DNA of 64,000 nucleotides, from positions 62,001 through 126,000 of the forward strand of contig JAVJSU010000099.1 of NCBI GenBank assembly GCA_040219275.1, written 5' to 3'. The stretch is from JAVJSU01 sp040219275 (GTDB taxonomy: Bacteria > Chloroflexota > Anaerolineae > Aggregatilineales > Phototrophicaceae). A program made the position numbers and the translations under genes. Of the stretch, positions 35,271 to 44,383 are shown in pieces. Position 1 is the stretch's first letter, and each line of letters begins with the position of its first letter. The notes under the pieces were generated by a model. The model was not told the DNA's origin and did not search any database. It was given only the letters and a program-made list of their open reading frames with translations.

Positions 35271-36482
35271 ATGCGAATACTAGTAATCACCGCCGCGTTC
35301 CCGTATCCACTTGCCTCCGGTGGCGCGATTCGTACATTCGGAATCATCCATGGACTACATCAGGCAGGTCATGAACTTACCCTTCTCAGCTTTACTGATC
35401 GTGACATATCCGAAACACCTATTCCAGCATATTGTGAGGCTATTCATCTCGTCCCAACGCCCCAAAGAAGCAAAGTAGAACGACTAAAAACACTCTTACT
35501 AACCAATCAAGCTGATATTTCCACCCGCTTTAAAAGCACGGATTTTGAGCAAAAACTGCGCGACTTACTCACAACACAACAATTTGACCTGATCCAGTTC
35601 GAAGCCATCGAATCCGTCGCTTACTTGCCAATTGCAAGGCAACTACAACCTACTGCTAAAATCTGCTTTGATACCTTTAATGCTGAATACATGCTCCAGC
35701 GCAAAATTTATGAAATTGACCGCACCAATCTTAAGCGCCTGCCTGCCGCGTTGTATTCTTATCTACAGATCAATCGGATCGCCAGATTTGAAGGAGAAAT
35801 GTGCCAACTGGCGGATTGTGTGATCGCCGTCTCAGACGAAGATGCCGAGCTATTGAAGGATTTTCGAGCGGACAAAAAGATTCACATCATGCAAAGTGGC
35901 GTTTTTGTTGAGGACTACAAGACGGTCGATGAAAAAGTGGATTTACCCCTCAACAGCCTCGTTTTTACGGGGAAAATGGATTATCGCCCAAATGTTGATG
36001 CGATGCTGTGGTTTACTGCCGAAATCTTGCCTCATATTCGCGCTAGAGTGCCGGATGTACAACTTTACATCGTCGGACAGCAACCGTCCGACAGGTTAGA
36101 AGCACTCACCGCAAACGAAAATATTCACATCACAGGTTGGGTGGATTCCACCATTCCCTATCTGCACGAAGCCACGGTTTATGTCGCACCATTGCGGATG
36201 GGCAGTGGAACACGCCTCAAATTACTGGAAGCGATGTCGTCCCGATGTGCCATTGTCGCGACAACCCTCGCAAGCGCTGGTTTGCATTCAGAAACAAAGC
36301 AAGGGATGATTGTTGCTGATGAACCAGAAGACTTTGCGAACGCAGTTGTGGAATTGTTACAGAATCAACAAAAACGACAGTATCTGGGTGAAGTCGCCCA
36401 AAAGGAAGTCAAAAAGCGTTATGATTGGTCAGCTTTGATTCACCACTTACTCAGCGCCTATAAGGACATCGGACTTGGATAG
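35271..36482 (+). CDS. Glycosyltransferase, GT-B fold
   Basis: The 403-residue protein starts with RILVITAAFPYPLASGGAIR and has the donor-site region VAPLRMGSGTRLKLLEAMSS with an upstream FTGKMDYRPNVDAMLWF. It resembles the GT4-like group that includes PEP-CTERM-locus glycosyltransferases. It follows the first GT by 5 bp and overlaps the third by 8 bases, so the three form one transcript. Donor and acceptor are unknown. Confidence 0.88.
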   Translation: MRILVITAAFPYPLASGGAIRTFGIIHGLHQAGHELTLLSFTDRDISETPIPAYCEAIHLVPTPQRSKVERLKTLLLTNQADISTRFKSTDFEQKLRDLLTTQQFDLIQFEAIESVAYLPIARQLQPTAKICFDTFNAEYMLQRKIYEIDRTNLKRLPAALYSYLQINRIARFEGEMCQLADCVIAVSDEDAELLKDFRADKKIHIMQSGVFVEDYKTVDEKVDLPLNSLVFTGKMDYRPNVDAMLWFTAEILPHIRARVPDVQLYIVGQQPSDRLEALTANENIHITGWVDSTIPYLHEATVYVAPLRMGSGTRLKLLEAMSSRCAIVATTLASAGLHSETKQGMIVADEPEDFANAVVELLQNQQKRQYLGEVAQKEVKKRYDWSALIHHLLSAYKDIGLG

Positions 36483-37674
36483 GGAAGCACTGGTAAATCG
36501 AAATCGTGGCATGGCGGAAGCATTTCATCAAACCCCGTACAAACATCATCTGCGCCGATTGATGCTCCAAACCGTCTCACTTTTACCCATCAATCGACAA
36601 AAATCTAAAAGTGATCGTGTGCTCATCATCCGCCCCGATCATCTTGGCGATGTCCTGCTGACGACCCCGGCGATTCAGGCGATTAAACAAACAAACCCCT
36701 ATACGGAGATTCATGTGCTTGTCGGACCGTGGTCAGCCAGTGTGCTTATCAATTATCCAGAAATTGACCGTGTTCTCACACTTCCATTTCCCGGTTTTAG
36801 CCGAAATTCTAATGAAAATATTCGCTCACCGTACCAGCTTGCATATCAATCAGCACGACATTTGCGGTCTATTGGCTATGGTAGTGCAATTATCATGCGT
36901 CCAGATCATTGGTGGGGTGCATTGCTTGCTTTCCTTGCCGGAATTCCGATCCGCATCGGGTATGATCTACCTGATGTCGCTCCCTTTCTCACCCATGCCC
37001 TGCCCCATGACCATCAGCATGTCGTTCGACAGAATCTAAAGTTAGTCGAAAATTGGACGGGTAAAATTGATGAAAAGCAACTCAGGTTAAACTTTTATCC
37101 TGCCCCAGCAGACGCAACATATATAAATAGTCTTCTACAAAAGCAAGGTATTGATGAGAAACAGTCGCTTATTTGCATTCATCCTGGCTCAGGCACATGG
37201 GTAAAACGTTGGGAAGCGTCACGCTGGGCGAGTGTTGCGGATACGCTAAGCGAACAACTCAACAGCACGGTTGTCTTTACCGGTGGCGACCACGAAATGC
37301 CGCTGGTCAATGAAATCACCGAACTGATGAAAACTGAAGCCTGCGTCATGGTGGGTGATACACAGGTGGATCAACTCGGCGCATTATTCCAGCGTGCTCA
37401 AGTAGTGCTTGGACCGGACAGCGGGCCGTTGCATCTTGCCGTTGCAGTCAACACGCCCACCGTCACATTATTCGGACCTGCTGATCCCGTCGAATTTGGA
37501 CCGTGGGGAGACCGCGCCAGACATATGGTGCTGACGAGTGACATAGGTTGTCGCCCCTGCCGTGTCCTCGATTGGGCAGGCGATAACCCCGAAAATCATC
37601 CCTGTATGCGGGACATCAGCGTGGGCAGTGTATTAGAGGCGGCACGACGGGTTGTCCAGTTTAATCAGGAATAA
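36475..37674 (+). CDS. Family 9 (heptosyltransferase-like) glycosyltransferase
   Basis: The 399-residue protein has the GT9 hallmarks RVLIIRPDHLGDVLLTTPAI and LGPDSGPLHLAVAVNTPTVTLFG, with CIHPGSG midway. TTG at 36475 is preceded by AAGGA at suitable spacing; ATG at 36511 is an alternative. In Gram-negatives this family adds heptose to LPS core, but related enzymes occur widely. It ends with a Cys-containing motif (GCRPCRVLDW). Its 3' end overlaps the convergent PPK2 gene by 14 bases. Confidence 0.9.
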   Translation: MDREALVNRNRGMAEAFHQTPYKHHLRRLMLQTVSLLPINRQKSKSDRVLIIRPDHLGDVLLTTPAIQAIKQTNPYTEIHVLVGPWSASVLINYPEIDRVLTLPFPGFSRNSNENIRSPYQLAYQSARHLRSIGYGSAIIMRPDHWWGALLAFLAGIPIRIGYDLPDVAPFLTHALPHDHQHVVRQNLKLVENWTGKIDEKQLRLNFYPAPADATYINSLLQKQGIDEKQSLICIHPGSGTWVKRWEASRWASVADTLSEQLNSTVVFTGGDHEMPLVNEITELMKTEACVMVGDTQVDQLGALFQRAQVVLGPDSGPLHLAVAVNTPTVTLFGPADPVEFGPWGDRARHMVLTSDIGCRPCRVLDWAGDNPENHPCMRDISVGSVLEAARRVVQFNQE

Positions 37675-38467
37675 CGACTTTATCTAAACCTTCTTCAGGT
37701 GGCGGATAGCGCAAATCCATACTTTCCATCGTTTCCACAATTTTCTGGCTAATGACTAAATTACGATACCATTTACGATCCGCAGGCACGATATGCCACG
37801 GCGCATACTTCGTGTTGCATTTGGTCAGCACATCTTCGTAGGCTTCCATGTACGTATCCCACTGTTCACGCACTGGTAAATCACCCATAGAGAATTTCCA
37901 CTGCTTATCAGGGCGATCGAGACGGTCTTGAAAACGTTCTTTCTGCTCTTCTTTAGAAATATGTAGGAAAAATTTGAGGATGCGCGTGCCACTATCAGCA
38001 AGAAGTTTCTCAAAATTGTTGATATGATCATAGCGTGGCTTCCAAACCGATTCAGGTACGATTTCATTGACCCGTACAACCAGCACATCTTCGTAATGGC
38101 TACGATTAAAAATGCCAATATAACCTTTTGGCGGGGTATGTTGATGAATACGCCAGAGAAAATCATGGGAGAGTTCCTCTAGGCTGGGTTGCTTAAAACT
38201 GGTGACGCGTACACCTTGCGGGTTAATTCCCTCAAAAACATTCTTGATTGTGCCGTCTTTGCCACCCGCGTCCATCGCCTGCAAAACAATCAGCAAAGAT
38301 TGGGTACCCTGCGCGTAAAGCACTTCCTGCAACTCGATCTTACGCGCTTGCAATTTAGCGTATTCTTCTCGTGCAGATTCTTTTTCCCAATCGCCTTTAT
38401 AGCGCGTATCGAACTCGCTCAGATTCACTTTTTTGCCAATTTTCGGGTTCAATGCTTGCTCAGACAT
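37661..38467 (-). CDS. ppk2: Polyphosphate kinase 2-family protein (PPK2)
   Basis: The 268-residue protein has the PPK2 P-loop MDAGGKDGT (66-74), the lid-region motifs FNRSHYEDVLVVRV and RILKFFLHISKEEQKERF, and WHIVPADRKWYRN near the end. It transfers phosphate between polyphosphate and nucleotides. The sub-class (AMP, ADP or GDP preference) is not decided by what I can see. It is the last gene of a - strand run (NFACT, HD, PPK2), 18 bp after the HD gene. Confidence 0.93.
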   Translation of the reverse strand: MSEQALNPKIGKKVNLSEFDTRYKGDWEKESAREEYAKLQARKIELQEVLYAQGTQSLLIVLQAMDAGGKDGTIKNVFEGINPQGVRVTSFKQPSLEELSHDFLWRIHQHTPPKGYIGIFNRSHYEDVLVVRVNEIVPESVWKPRYDHINNFEKLLADSGTRILKFFLHISKEEQKERFQDRLDRPDKQWKFSMGDLPVREQWDTYMEAYEDVLTKCNTKYAPWHIVPADRKWYRNLVISQKIVETMESMDLRYPPPEEGLDKVVIPD

Positions 38468-38485
38468 AAAATTTACTCCAGCTCA

Positions 38486-39007
38486 TTAAAGGCTTCGCTT
38501 CAATCGCGTTTCACCATCGGCGGCAATTTCTTCAAAAAATGTATCTAACTGAATAAAAACGTCCCAATAATTATCCACATCTAATTCTCGAAAACAGCGG
38601 TCAATCATCAACTTTTCAAGAGATACAACGCGCTTCCCTTTCCACAGCTTATCAGCAAGGGCAACACACAGTGCCTCGAGTGGGGTAGATTCATCCCATT
38701 TAGCATGAGACACACTGATTTCTGCAATCTGTTCATCAATCCCATTGCCAAGTAAAAGTTGCTTACCCATTACTTCGTGCTCATCACCGGGAAAATCAAG
38801 CTCTTCAGGATGGGCAGTCTTTCCAACATCGTGCAACACTGCGCCCAATTTTACTACGTTGTGTGACACTGTAACCTGCATCTCATCAAGCCCTTCTAGC
38901 AAGATTTGCGCCACTTCAAGCACGAGTTTAGCATGTTTGAGGAGTCGTTCACTTGCATTAAGCGACTCCAGCAATTCAAACGCATCGGAAGTTGAATTAA
39001 ATGTCAC
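38486..39007 (-). CDS. HD-domain phosphohydrolase
   Basis: The 173-residue protein shows the HD metal site with LGAVLHDVGKTAHPEELD followed by DEHEVMGKQLL and a later HAKWDE. HD hydrolases cut phosphate esters of nucleotides or signalling molecules. The substrate is unknown. It begins with GTG directly after the TGA of the NFACT gene (TGAGTG), which suggests coupling to ribosome rescue or to PPK2 in nucleotide metabolism. The length is near the minimum for a full HD domain. Confidence 0.75.
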   Translation of the reverse strand: MTFNSTSDAFELLESLNASERLLKHAKLVLEVAQILLEGLDEMQVTVSHNVVKLGAVLHDVGKTAHPEELDFPGDEHEVMGKQLLLGNGIDEQIAEISVSHAKWDESTPLEALCVALADKLWKGKRVVSLEKLMIDRCFRELDVDNYWDVFIQLDTFFEEIAADGETRLKRSL

Positions 39008-40726
39008 TCAGGGACTTTCGAATGCTTTTTCACTTTGCGGTTTTACGGTGATATTGCGCTCATTGCGATAGGTGACCATGCCCTGCCCCGCGCCTTTGAT
39101 TGACTTCACATATTTGATGCGGGTGACATCCACAGAAGCCGCACCTTCCGCACGCGATTTGCTGTAATAGGCGGCGATGGCGGCGGCTTGTTCGATCACA
39201 TCTTCGGGGATATTTCGCCCATCGAATTTAATAATTACATGCGCGCCGGGAACATTCCGCGCGTGCAACCACAGATCATCGCCGTTGGCTTTCTTAAACG
39301 TCACCATTTCATTCTGGCGACTGTTACGCCCGACCCAAATGACAAACCCATCTTTCGTGACAATCCGTAGCGGTGCGCTTTGTCCGCCACCTTTGCGTTT
39401 GATACGTTTACCACGCCAATAGCCCCCTGCTTGTAGTGCCTGCTGAACCTCGTCAATATCAGGCCAATTGGTGCCACCTTCTAAATCAATCTCTAGTTGG
39501 TCGAGATAATTCAGTTCGTTTTTTGTCTCGCGGACGAGTTGAGGCACGTCTTCCAGTGCACGTTTTGCTTTATTGTATTTCGTAAAATAGCGTTGCGCAT
39601 TATCAAGCGGTGACATTTTCGGGTCAAGCTGAATCACCAATTCCGGTTTATCTGGGTCATACTGTGCACGGAGTTCAGTCTGGTTATCCTCAAGCCCATA
39701 TTGATAGGCAAGGATCAATTCGCCACTCTGACGTAACACTTCCCGTTCATCATCATTTTTGAGCGAGCTTTCGAGCGAATCGAGCTTACCCTGCAAGCGT
39801 CCACGCGCCTCACGGATCGCCTTAAACAGGGGTGTTTTCGCCGCAGTATACGCATCTTCGCCCGTTGGGGTGCCGTAATAGGCATTGACGGCGGCGCTAA
39901 TTGTTTCAACAGGATGCCAGCCGGGAAGATATGTAATCGGGTACACGCTGAATGCTTCTACGCCGTCTTCCGTCTCGACAATTCCCGGTGACCATTCACG
40001 CCGAAGCAACGGAGTCACAACATCCTTGAACGCAGAAAAAATGCTTTCAGCGTTGGCATCCCGTGCCTTGATTTGAACATCACTTTCTGCCCTAAAAATG
40101 ATCTCGCGGGCAATAAGCGGACTCATACCTAAAAGATTCCCTGTCAAGACTTGAAACGCCTTCTGTTTCTCGTCTTGCACTTGTTCGTAAAATCCGATCA
40201 TGTCCTCAAGCGTAATTTTTGATGGATCACGGCGATTGGTCTGCGCTGGTGGTGGGACATATTCATGATTGGGTAGGCTCAAGCGGAAACGGTTTTCATC
40301 AGGACCTACACGGTTCATACAATCGAGAATCTGCCCACGCTGAACCAACAGAATGTTGCTCCGGCGTTCCATAGGTTCTATGATTATTTCGTAGTCACCC
40401 TCAGGATGTTGGATTTCAAAGTGAATAATACGCTCCCAATCCGGCTGACTAACATGCGTCACAAGACCGCCTTCAACATAACGGCGAAACAACAATCCCA
40501 CCTGAGTAGGTCGTGTCAATCCGCGCCGGAGCTTTTCGCCCGTCAAGTGGATTCGAGGCATGGTTTTATCAGCACTCATGTAGAGATATTGCCGTTGATG
40601 ATTAGCATATATTTCTAAGCCAATGCCCGTATCATCTACATCAATGGAATCTTGAATACGACCGCCAACGAGCGTATCCATAAATTCATCTACTAGTGCG
40701 GAAAGCGTAAAGACATCTAAGTACAT
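39008..40726 (-). CDS. rqcH: Rqc2 homologue RqcH (NFACT family)
   Basis: The 572-residue protein has the NFACT-N domain (from VDEFMDTLVGGRIQDSID), a coiled-coil centre (about 290-415) and NFACT-R with DGFVIWVGRNSRQNEMVTF and LWLHARNVPGAHVIIK. RqcH binds stalled 60S/50S-nascent chain complexes and adds Ala tails for degradation. Earlier annotations call it fibronectin-binding protein. It lies 2 bp after the cytochrome c gene and directly before the HD gene. Confidence 0.93.
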   Translation of the reverse strand: MYLDVFTLSALVDEFMDTLVGGRIQDSIDVDDTGIGLEIYANHQRQYLYMSADKTMPRIHLTGEKLRRGLTRPTQVGLLFRRYVEGGLVTHVSQPDWERIIHFEIQHPEGDYEIIIEPMERRSNILLVQRGQILDCMNRVGPDENRFRLSLPNHEYVPPPAQTNRRDPSKITLEDMIGFYEQVQDEKQKAFQVLTGNLLGMSPLIAREIIFRAESDVQIKARDANAESIFSAFKDVVTPLLRREWSPGIVETEDGVEAFSVYPITYLPGWHPVETISAAVNAYYGTPTGEDAYTAAKTPLFKAIREARGRLQGKLDSLESSLKNDDEREVLRQSGELILAYQYGLEDNQTELRAQYDPDKPELVIQLDPKMSPLDNAQRYFTKYNKAKRALEDVPQLVRETKNELNYLDQLEIDLEGGTNWPDIDEVQQALQAGGYWRGKRIKRKGGGQSAPLRIVTKDGFVIWVGRNSRQNEMVTFKKANGDDLWLHARNVPGAHVIIKFDGRNIPEDVIEQAAAIAAYYSKSRAEGAASVDVTRIKYVKSIKGAGQGMVTYRNERNITVKPQSEKAFESP

Positions 40727-40728
40727 GG

Positions 40729-41202
40729 TTAGTCGTTCGTGGCTATAAGATAAGCGATAATATCACCTAATTCATCTTCAGGGATTTGATCTTCGTAAAT
40801 TCTCGGCATGTTGTTCGGGTAACCTTCCACGATAAACGCACCGGGATATATAATCGATTCATAAACATATGCGGCGGCGGTCAATGGTGGGCGACGTATA
40901 GCCACAACAGACGCTAACTCTGTGTGAGACGGGGCAAGTCTGCCTGCCCCGTTACCTGCATGACAAGCAGAACATCCATAAGTGGTTAACAGAGTTTCTC
41001 CACGAGTCGCATCTGCGTTTTCCAGTAGAGGCGCTACGATGTCCATGTAAGTCTCCACCGTGAGTTGATCCTCCTCCACACCGCCGGACGATTTGCTGAG
41101 GTCAAAAAACTCTAATGCGAACACCACCAAAAAAACCGCCAGAATTGCTAACGCAATAAAAACCGGCAATACACTCGTACGCCGGGTCGTTTCATCAGTC
41201 AT
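40729..41202 (-). CDS. Membrane-anchored cytochrome c
   Basis: The 157-residue protein has an N-terminal TM anchor (about 12-32) and one heme-c site CSACH (Cys77, Cys80, His81). Met132 in NNMPRIYED is the likely axial ligand, and the closing ELGDIIAYLIA helix is typical of class I cytochromes. It probably carries electrons to or from a terminal oxidase. Genes for the a-type heme are immediately upstream on the same strand (ctaB 19 bp away), which fits a cytochrome oxidase branch. Confidence 0.9.
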   Translation of the reverse strand: MTDETTRRTSVLPVFIALAILAVFLVVFALEFFDLSKSSGGVEEDQLTVETYMDIVAPLLENADATRGETLLTTYGCSACHAGNGAGRLAPSHTELASVVAIRRPPLTAAAYVYESIIYPGAFIVEGYPNNMPRIYEDQIPEDELGDIIAYLIATND

Positions 41203-41221
41203 AAAATCCTCTCAACCCGAC

Positions 41222-42118
41222 TCAGGCGATCAGTAGCCGATCAAAAATCATCGCCAAAAAGAGAAATGCGAGATACGCTGTCGAATACTTATAGGTGTTA
41301 CGCGCCATCGCTTTAGTGGTCACCTTTATCAACTGAATCGACATCCAGATCAACCCGCCGCCAAGCACGAGCGCCGCAACAAAATATATCGATCCAAGTA
41401 CGCCGAAAAATACCGGCAAAAGCGTAATCAAGAAGAGTTGGATGGAGTACAGCAGAATCTGAATCCGGGTAGCATGTTCGCCATGCGCCACGGGCATCAT
41501 CGGTACGTTCGCACGGGCATAATCTGCATTCATCAGCAATGCGAGCGCCCAGCTATGGGGTGGTGTCCACCAGAAAATAATGGCGAACAACAAACCAGCT
41601 TCATAGCTCAGTGTACCTGTGACAGCCGCCCAACCTACGAGCACAGGGAATGCCCCTGCTCCGCCGCCAATAAGGATATTGACGACTGTATTACGTTTTA
41701 AGACCATCGTATAAATCACGACATAATAGATTGACCCCATGAATGCCATCAATGCCGCTAACGGATTGACGAAGATTCCCAAAATCAACACTGACCAGAC
41801 AATCAACGCAATGCCAAACAGCAACGCATTAATCGGCGCGATTCTACCAGACGGAACAGGTCGGCGTGCAGTGCGTGACATTTTTGCGTCCATATCACGA
41901 TCAATGTATTGATTCACAGCACTTGATCCACCCGAAGCAAAGATACCACCCAGAATTGTGAAAAGGAGTATATCTAATTCAGGCAATCCGTTGGCGGCAA
42001 TCACCATTGTGGTCACTGTTGTAAAACACAACAGGATCACAATACGCATTTTCATGAGTTGTAAATAGGCTTTAAATGTGTCGCCTATTGAGTAGCCATT
42101 ACTGACTGAGATTTCCAT
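41222..42118 (-). CDS. ctaB: Protoheme IX farnesyltransferase (heme O synthase)
   Basis: The 298-residue UbiA-family prenyltransferase has the first Asp-rich motif NQYIDRDMDAKMSRTARRP, with a second polar loop at PPHSWALALLMNADYARA, and about nine TM segments. It adds farnesyl to heme B to make heme O. The start overlaps the 3' end of ctaA (42085-42118), so ctaA and ctaB are coupled. The pair supplies heme A for cytochrome c oxidase, whose subunits are not in the window. Confidence 0.95.
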   Translation of the reverse strand: MEISVSNGYSIGDTFKAYLQLMKMRIVILLCFTTVTTMVIAANGLPELDILLFTILGGIFASGGSSAVNQYIDRDMDAKMSRTARRPVPSGRIAPINALLFGIALIVWSVLILGIFVNPLAALMAFMGSIYYVVIYTMVLKRNTVVNILIGGGAGAFPVLVGWAAVTGTLSYEAGLLFAIIFWWTPPHSWALALLMNADYARANVPMMPVAHGEHATRIQILLYSIQLFLITLLPVFFGVLGSIYFVAALVLGGGLIWMSIQLIKVTTKAMARNTYKYSTAYLAFLFLAMIFDRLLIA

Positions 42119-43065
42119 TCGTTTGCACTCTGATTTTCTAGAACATTTCGATTATTAAGCGACTCTACCACACATAAAGCAACCAACAAGCCCCACGTAG
42201 TCGCCGCCAACCCCACATGAGATGCTCCCCAAACGGGCGCGGCTTCCGTGAGTACAAATAACGCACCCACCAGCGCCTGAAGCATATATACACCGAACGC
42301 GGCAACGGCAAGATAACGAACCACAGCGACTTTACGCGCTTGCCACACATACCACAGCAGTAAAATTAGCGTGATGCCTAATCCAGCGACCGCAAAACGG
42401 TGCATCATATGAACTGTCTGCAATTGCCCCTGATCAAACGGGAAAATCTCCCCGTTACAAAGTGGCCAATCACTACATGCGAGGGTTGCACCACTGCCAC
42501 GCACCAGCGCGCCCGTCAGAATTATTAGCAACGCCAGAGCCGCGGTGACATACATCAACAACGTTATGTGATCTGCTGAATAAGCCACTTTTGGTTGATA
42601 AATGGATGCAATCGAACCAACCAACAACGCCGCTAACAATAACATTGCCATTCCCAGATGGATAGTTACCATCGTCGGCGGTAAATCCAGTATAACGACC
42701 ATCGCGCCCAGCGCACTCTGCACAAGAAACAGCCCGGCGGCCACAACCGTCGCGCCTAGAACCAGACGATTTTTTGTCCGATAGGTACGCAAGGCGACAA
42801 CTAACGTTGCCAGACCCAATAATCCGATTAATGCGGCAAGTAGGCGATGCGTCCACTCAATCCATGCGGTTAAATTATCTAGCGGAGGGACAATCCGACC
42901 ATCACACAGGGGCCATTCATTGCCACAACCCAAACCAGAATCTGTTACCCGAACTACCGCACCAAAAACAATCAAGCCCACCGTAAGTAACGCCGTTGCC
43001 AGAGCAAGACGGGTAAACATACGGTCGTTAAAAAAACGCTTTCCTAACATTCCAGTAAGCCTCAA
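42085..43065 (-). CDS. ctaA: Heme A synthase (COX15/CtaA family)
   Basis: The 326-residue protein has about eight TM segments in two repeats, with the CtaA-type signatures RVTDSGLGCGNEWPLCDG and ALVRGSGATLACSDWPLCNG, plus HRLLA and HRFAVAGLG supplying histidine ligands. It oxidises the C8 methyl of heme O to a formyl group. Both halves carry a Cys pair, here CGNEWPLC and CSDWPLC. It precedes ctaB with an overlap of 34 bases. Confidence 0.95.
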   Translation of the reverse strand: MRLTGMLGKRFFNDRMFTRLALATALLTVGLIVFGAVVRVTDSGLGCGNEWPLCDGRIVPPLDNLTAWIEWTHRLLAALIGLLGLATLVVALRTYRTKNRLVLGATVVAAGLFLVQSALGAMVVILDLPPTMVTIHLGMAMLLLAALLVGSIASIYQPKVAYSADHITLLMYVTAALALLIILTGALVRGSGATLACSDWPLCNGEIFPFDQGQLQTVHMMHRFAVAGLGITLILLLWYVWQARKVAVVRYLAVAAFGVYMLQALVGALFVLTEAAPVWGASHVGLAATTWGLLVALCVVESLNNRNVLENQSANEWKSQSVMATQ

Positions 43066-43100
43066 AAAACTAACCTATTGAACGTGATCTATAATTCGGA

Positions 43101-43415
43101 TTAGGCTGTTTCTGCACCTGCATCATTGGCATTCGCAATGGCGGTTTCTGCCTCAGCCTGTTTCACACCCCTATTCAAAAACCACATCAGTGCGGCTATC
43201 GTCAAACCGATGCCCACCATATTGGTCACTAGAAAACCGACGAGAAGAAAAAATTGCTCTGCCTGCCAGCCTTCGATCTCCGATGTTGATGCTCCGGGAT
43301 TAGAGGTTTGCTGAATGAACGGCAATAAACTTCCACCGTCAGAAAGGAGTAGCGTCACCGCACCGCCAACTATAAGAACGACCAGTAACCCCATGAAAAT
43401 ACGAAATGTTCTCAC
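43101..43415 (-). CDS. Unrecognised small two-TM protein linked to heme A genes
   Basis: I start at GTG 43415 because AGGAGG lies 5 bases before it; an upstream GTG at 43439 would sit at the predicted transcript start. The 104-residue protein has TM segments at about 6-25 and 55-80 and an Ala/Glu-rich charged tail. It is the first gene before ctaA, 35 bp away. It may be a small oxidase-assembly or anchor protein, but no family signature is seen. Confidence 0.5.
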   Translation of the reverse strand: MRTFRIFMGLLVVLIVGGAVTLLLSDGGSLLPFIQQTSNPGASTSEIEGWQAEQFFLLVGFLVTNMVGIGLTIAALMWFLNRGVKQAEAETAIANANDAGAETA

Positions 43416-43445
43416 CCAAGCCTCCTCAAAATGGTTCACATAGTG

Positions 43446-43476
43446 AGATTGTATTATTTATCACAATCTATCGCAA
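43446..43476 (-). promoter_or_regulatory. Promoter with inverted repeat before the ctaA cluster
   Basis: On the - strand TTGCGA (43476-43471) and TACAAT (43453-43448) are 17 bp apart. An inverted repeat, AGATTGT (43446-43452) and ACAATCT (43463-43469), covers the -10 and most of the spacer. The predicted start at about 43441 leaves 25 bases before the GTG at 43415. The palindrome may be an operator for redox or heme control. Confidence 0.5.
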
Positions 43477-43516
43477 GGTAAAGTAAAACTATTTTAATCC
43501 TGCTCTATAACAATAT

Positions 43517-44383
43517 CTACTGTTCTTCGCTCCGGGAGTCCGTTTCCGGACGATCAAAAGACTCTTGTGTATCGTCATCCACCGCGTCGTTAAGTTCACT
43601 TGCAAATTCTGAGCGGGCTGGACGAAAATCCCGTCGTACACTCGGCATATCCATTAAACCCGGTTCACGACTTGTTGAAACAGTCGCAACTACTTTTGGC
43701 AATGTAAAGCTAAACGTGCTTCCTTCACCAGGCGTACTCTCCACACGGATATGACCGCCGTGTAACTGAATGATGCGCTCGGTGATTGCCAAACCGAGAC
43801 CTGTACCGGTAATTTTTTGTTGTTTAACGTCATTGGCTCGGTAGAAACGTTCAAAGATACGCGGCTGATCTTTCAGCGGGATGCCAAGACCCGTATCAGT
43901 TACGTCAATATGGATCACCGTTTGTCTGGTTTCTGCCTTTACACGAACGACACCACTATCTCGGTTATATTTGACGGCATTTGACAGAAGATTGCTGACT
44001 ACCTGAGTCAACAGTGCTTCATCACCTTCAATAACAAGCTCGCTGATTGACCCATCAATATCGAATGTAATTTCTCGTTGTGTCGCAATTTCTTGCAACA
44101 TGTCTGCCTGATGTTCGATGATCACAGCAAGATCGAATGGAGAAAGTTCGAGGGGCACGCCGCTCTCCAAACGCGCAAAATCAAGCAGATTATGGATAAG
44201 CTCTTCCATCCGCAACAATGCAAGCATCGCCCGATCAACATAATGTCGCTGATGATCGTTTAGCTCCCCCATCTTATCAATGAGGTCGATAAAGCTCTTC
44301 GCAACACCCACAGGCGTTTTGAGTTCGTGAGCGACGATACTGATTAATTCTTCGCTAAATTCACTACGATGCTTGGCACTCAT
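43517..44383 (-). CDS. Soluble sensor histidine kinase
   Basis: The 288-residue protein has HisKA (His19 in SIVAHELKTPVG) and HATPase_c motifs: N box NLLSNAVKYN, G1 DTGLGIP and G2 GTGLGLA. There is almost nothing before the H-box, so no sensor, TM or HAMP domain, and no response regulator gene is nearby. The tail after about 245 is disordered and charged. It overlaps the BtuF-like gene by 4 bases, which suggests it belongs to the purA-receptor-kinase operon. Its input may be a partner protein. Confidence 0.87.
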   Translation of the reverse strand: MSAKHRSEFSEELISIVAHELKTPVGVAKSFIDLIDKMGELNDHQRHYVDRAMLALLRMEELIHNLLDFARLESGVPLELSPFDLAVIIEHQADMLQEIATQREITFDIDGSISELVIEGDEALLTQVVSNLLSNAVKYNRDSGVVRVKAETRQTVIHIDVTDTGLGIPLKDQPRIFERFYRANDVKQQKITGTGLGLAITERIIQLHGGHIRVESTPGEGSTFSFTLPKVVATVSTSREPGLMDMPSVRRDFRPARSEFASELNDAVDDDTQESFDRPETDSRSEEQ

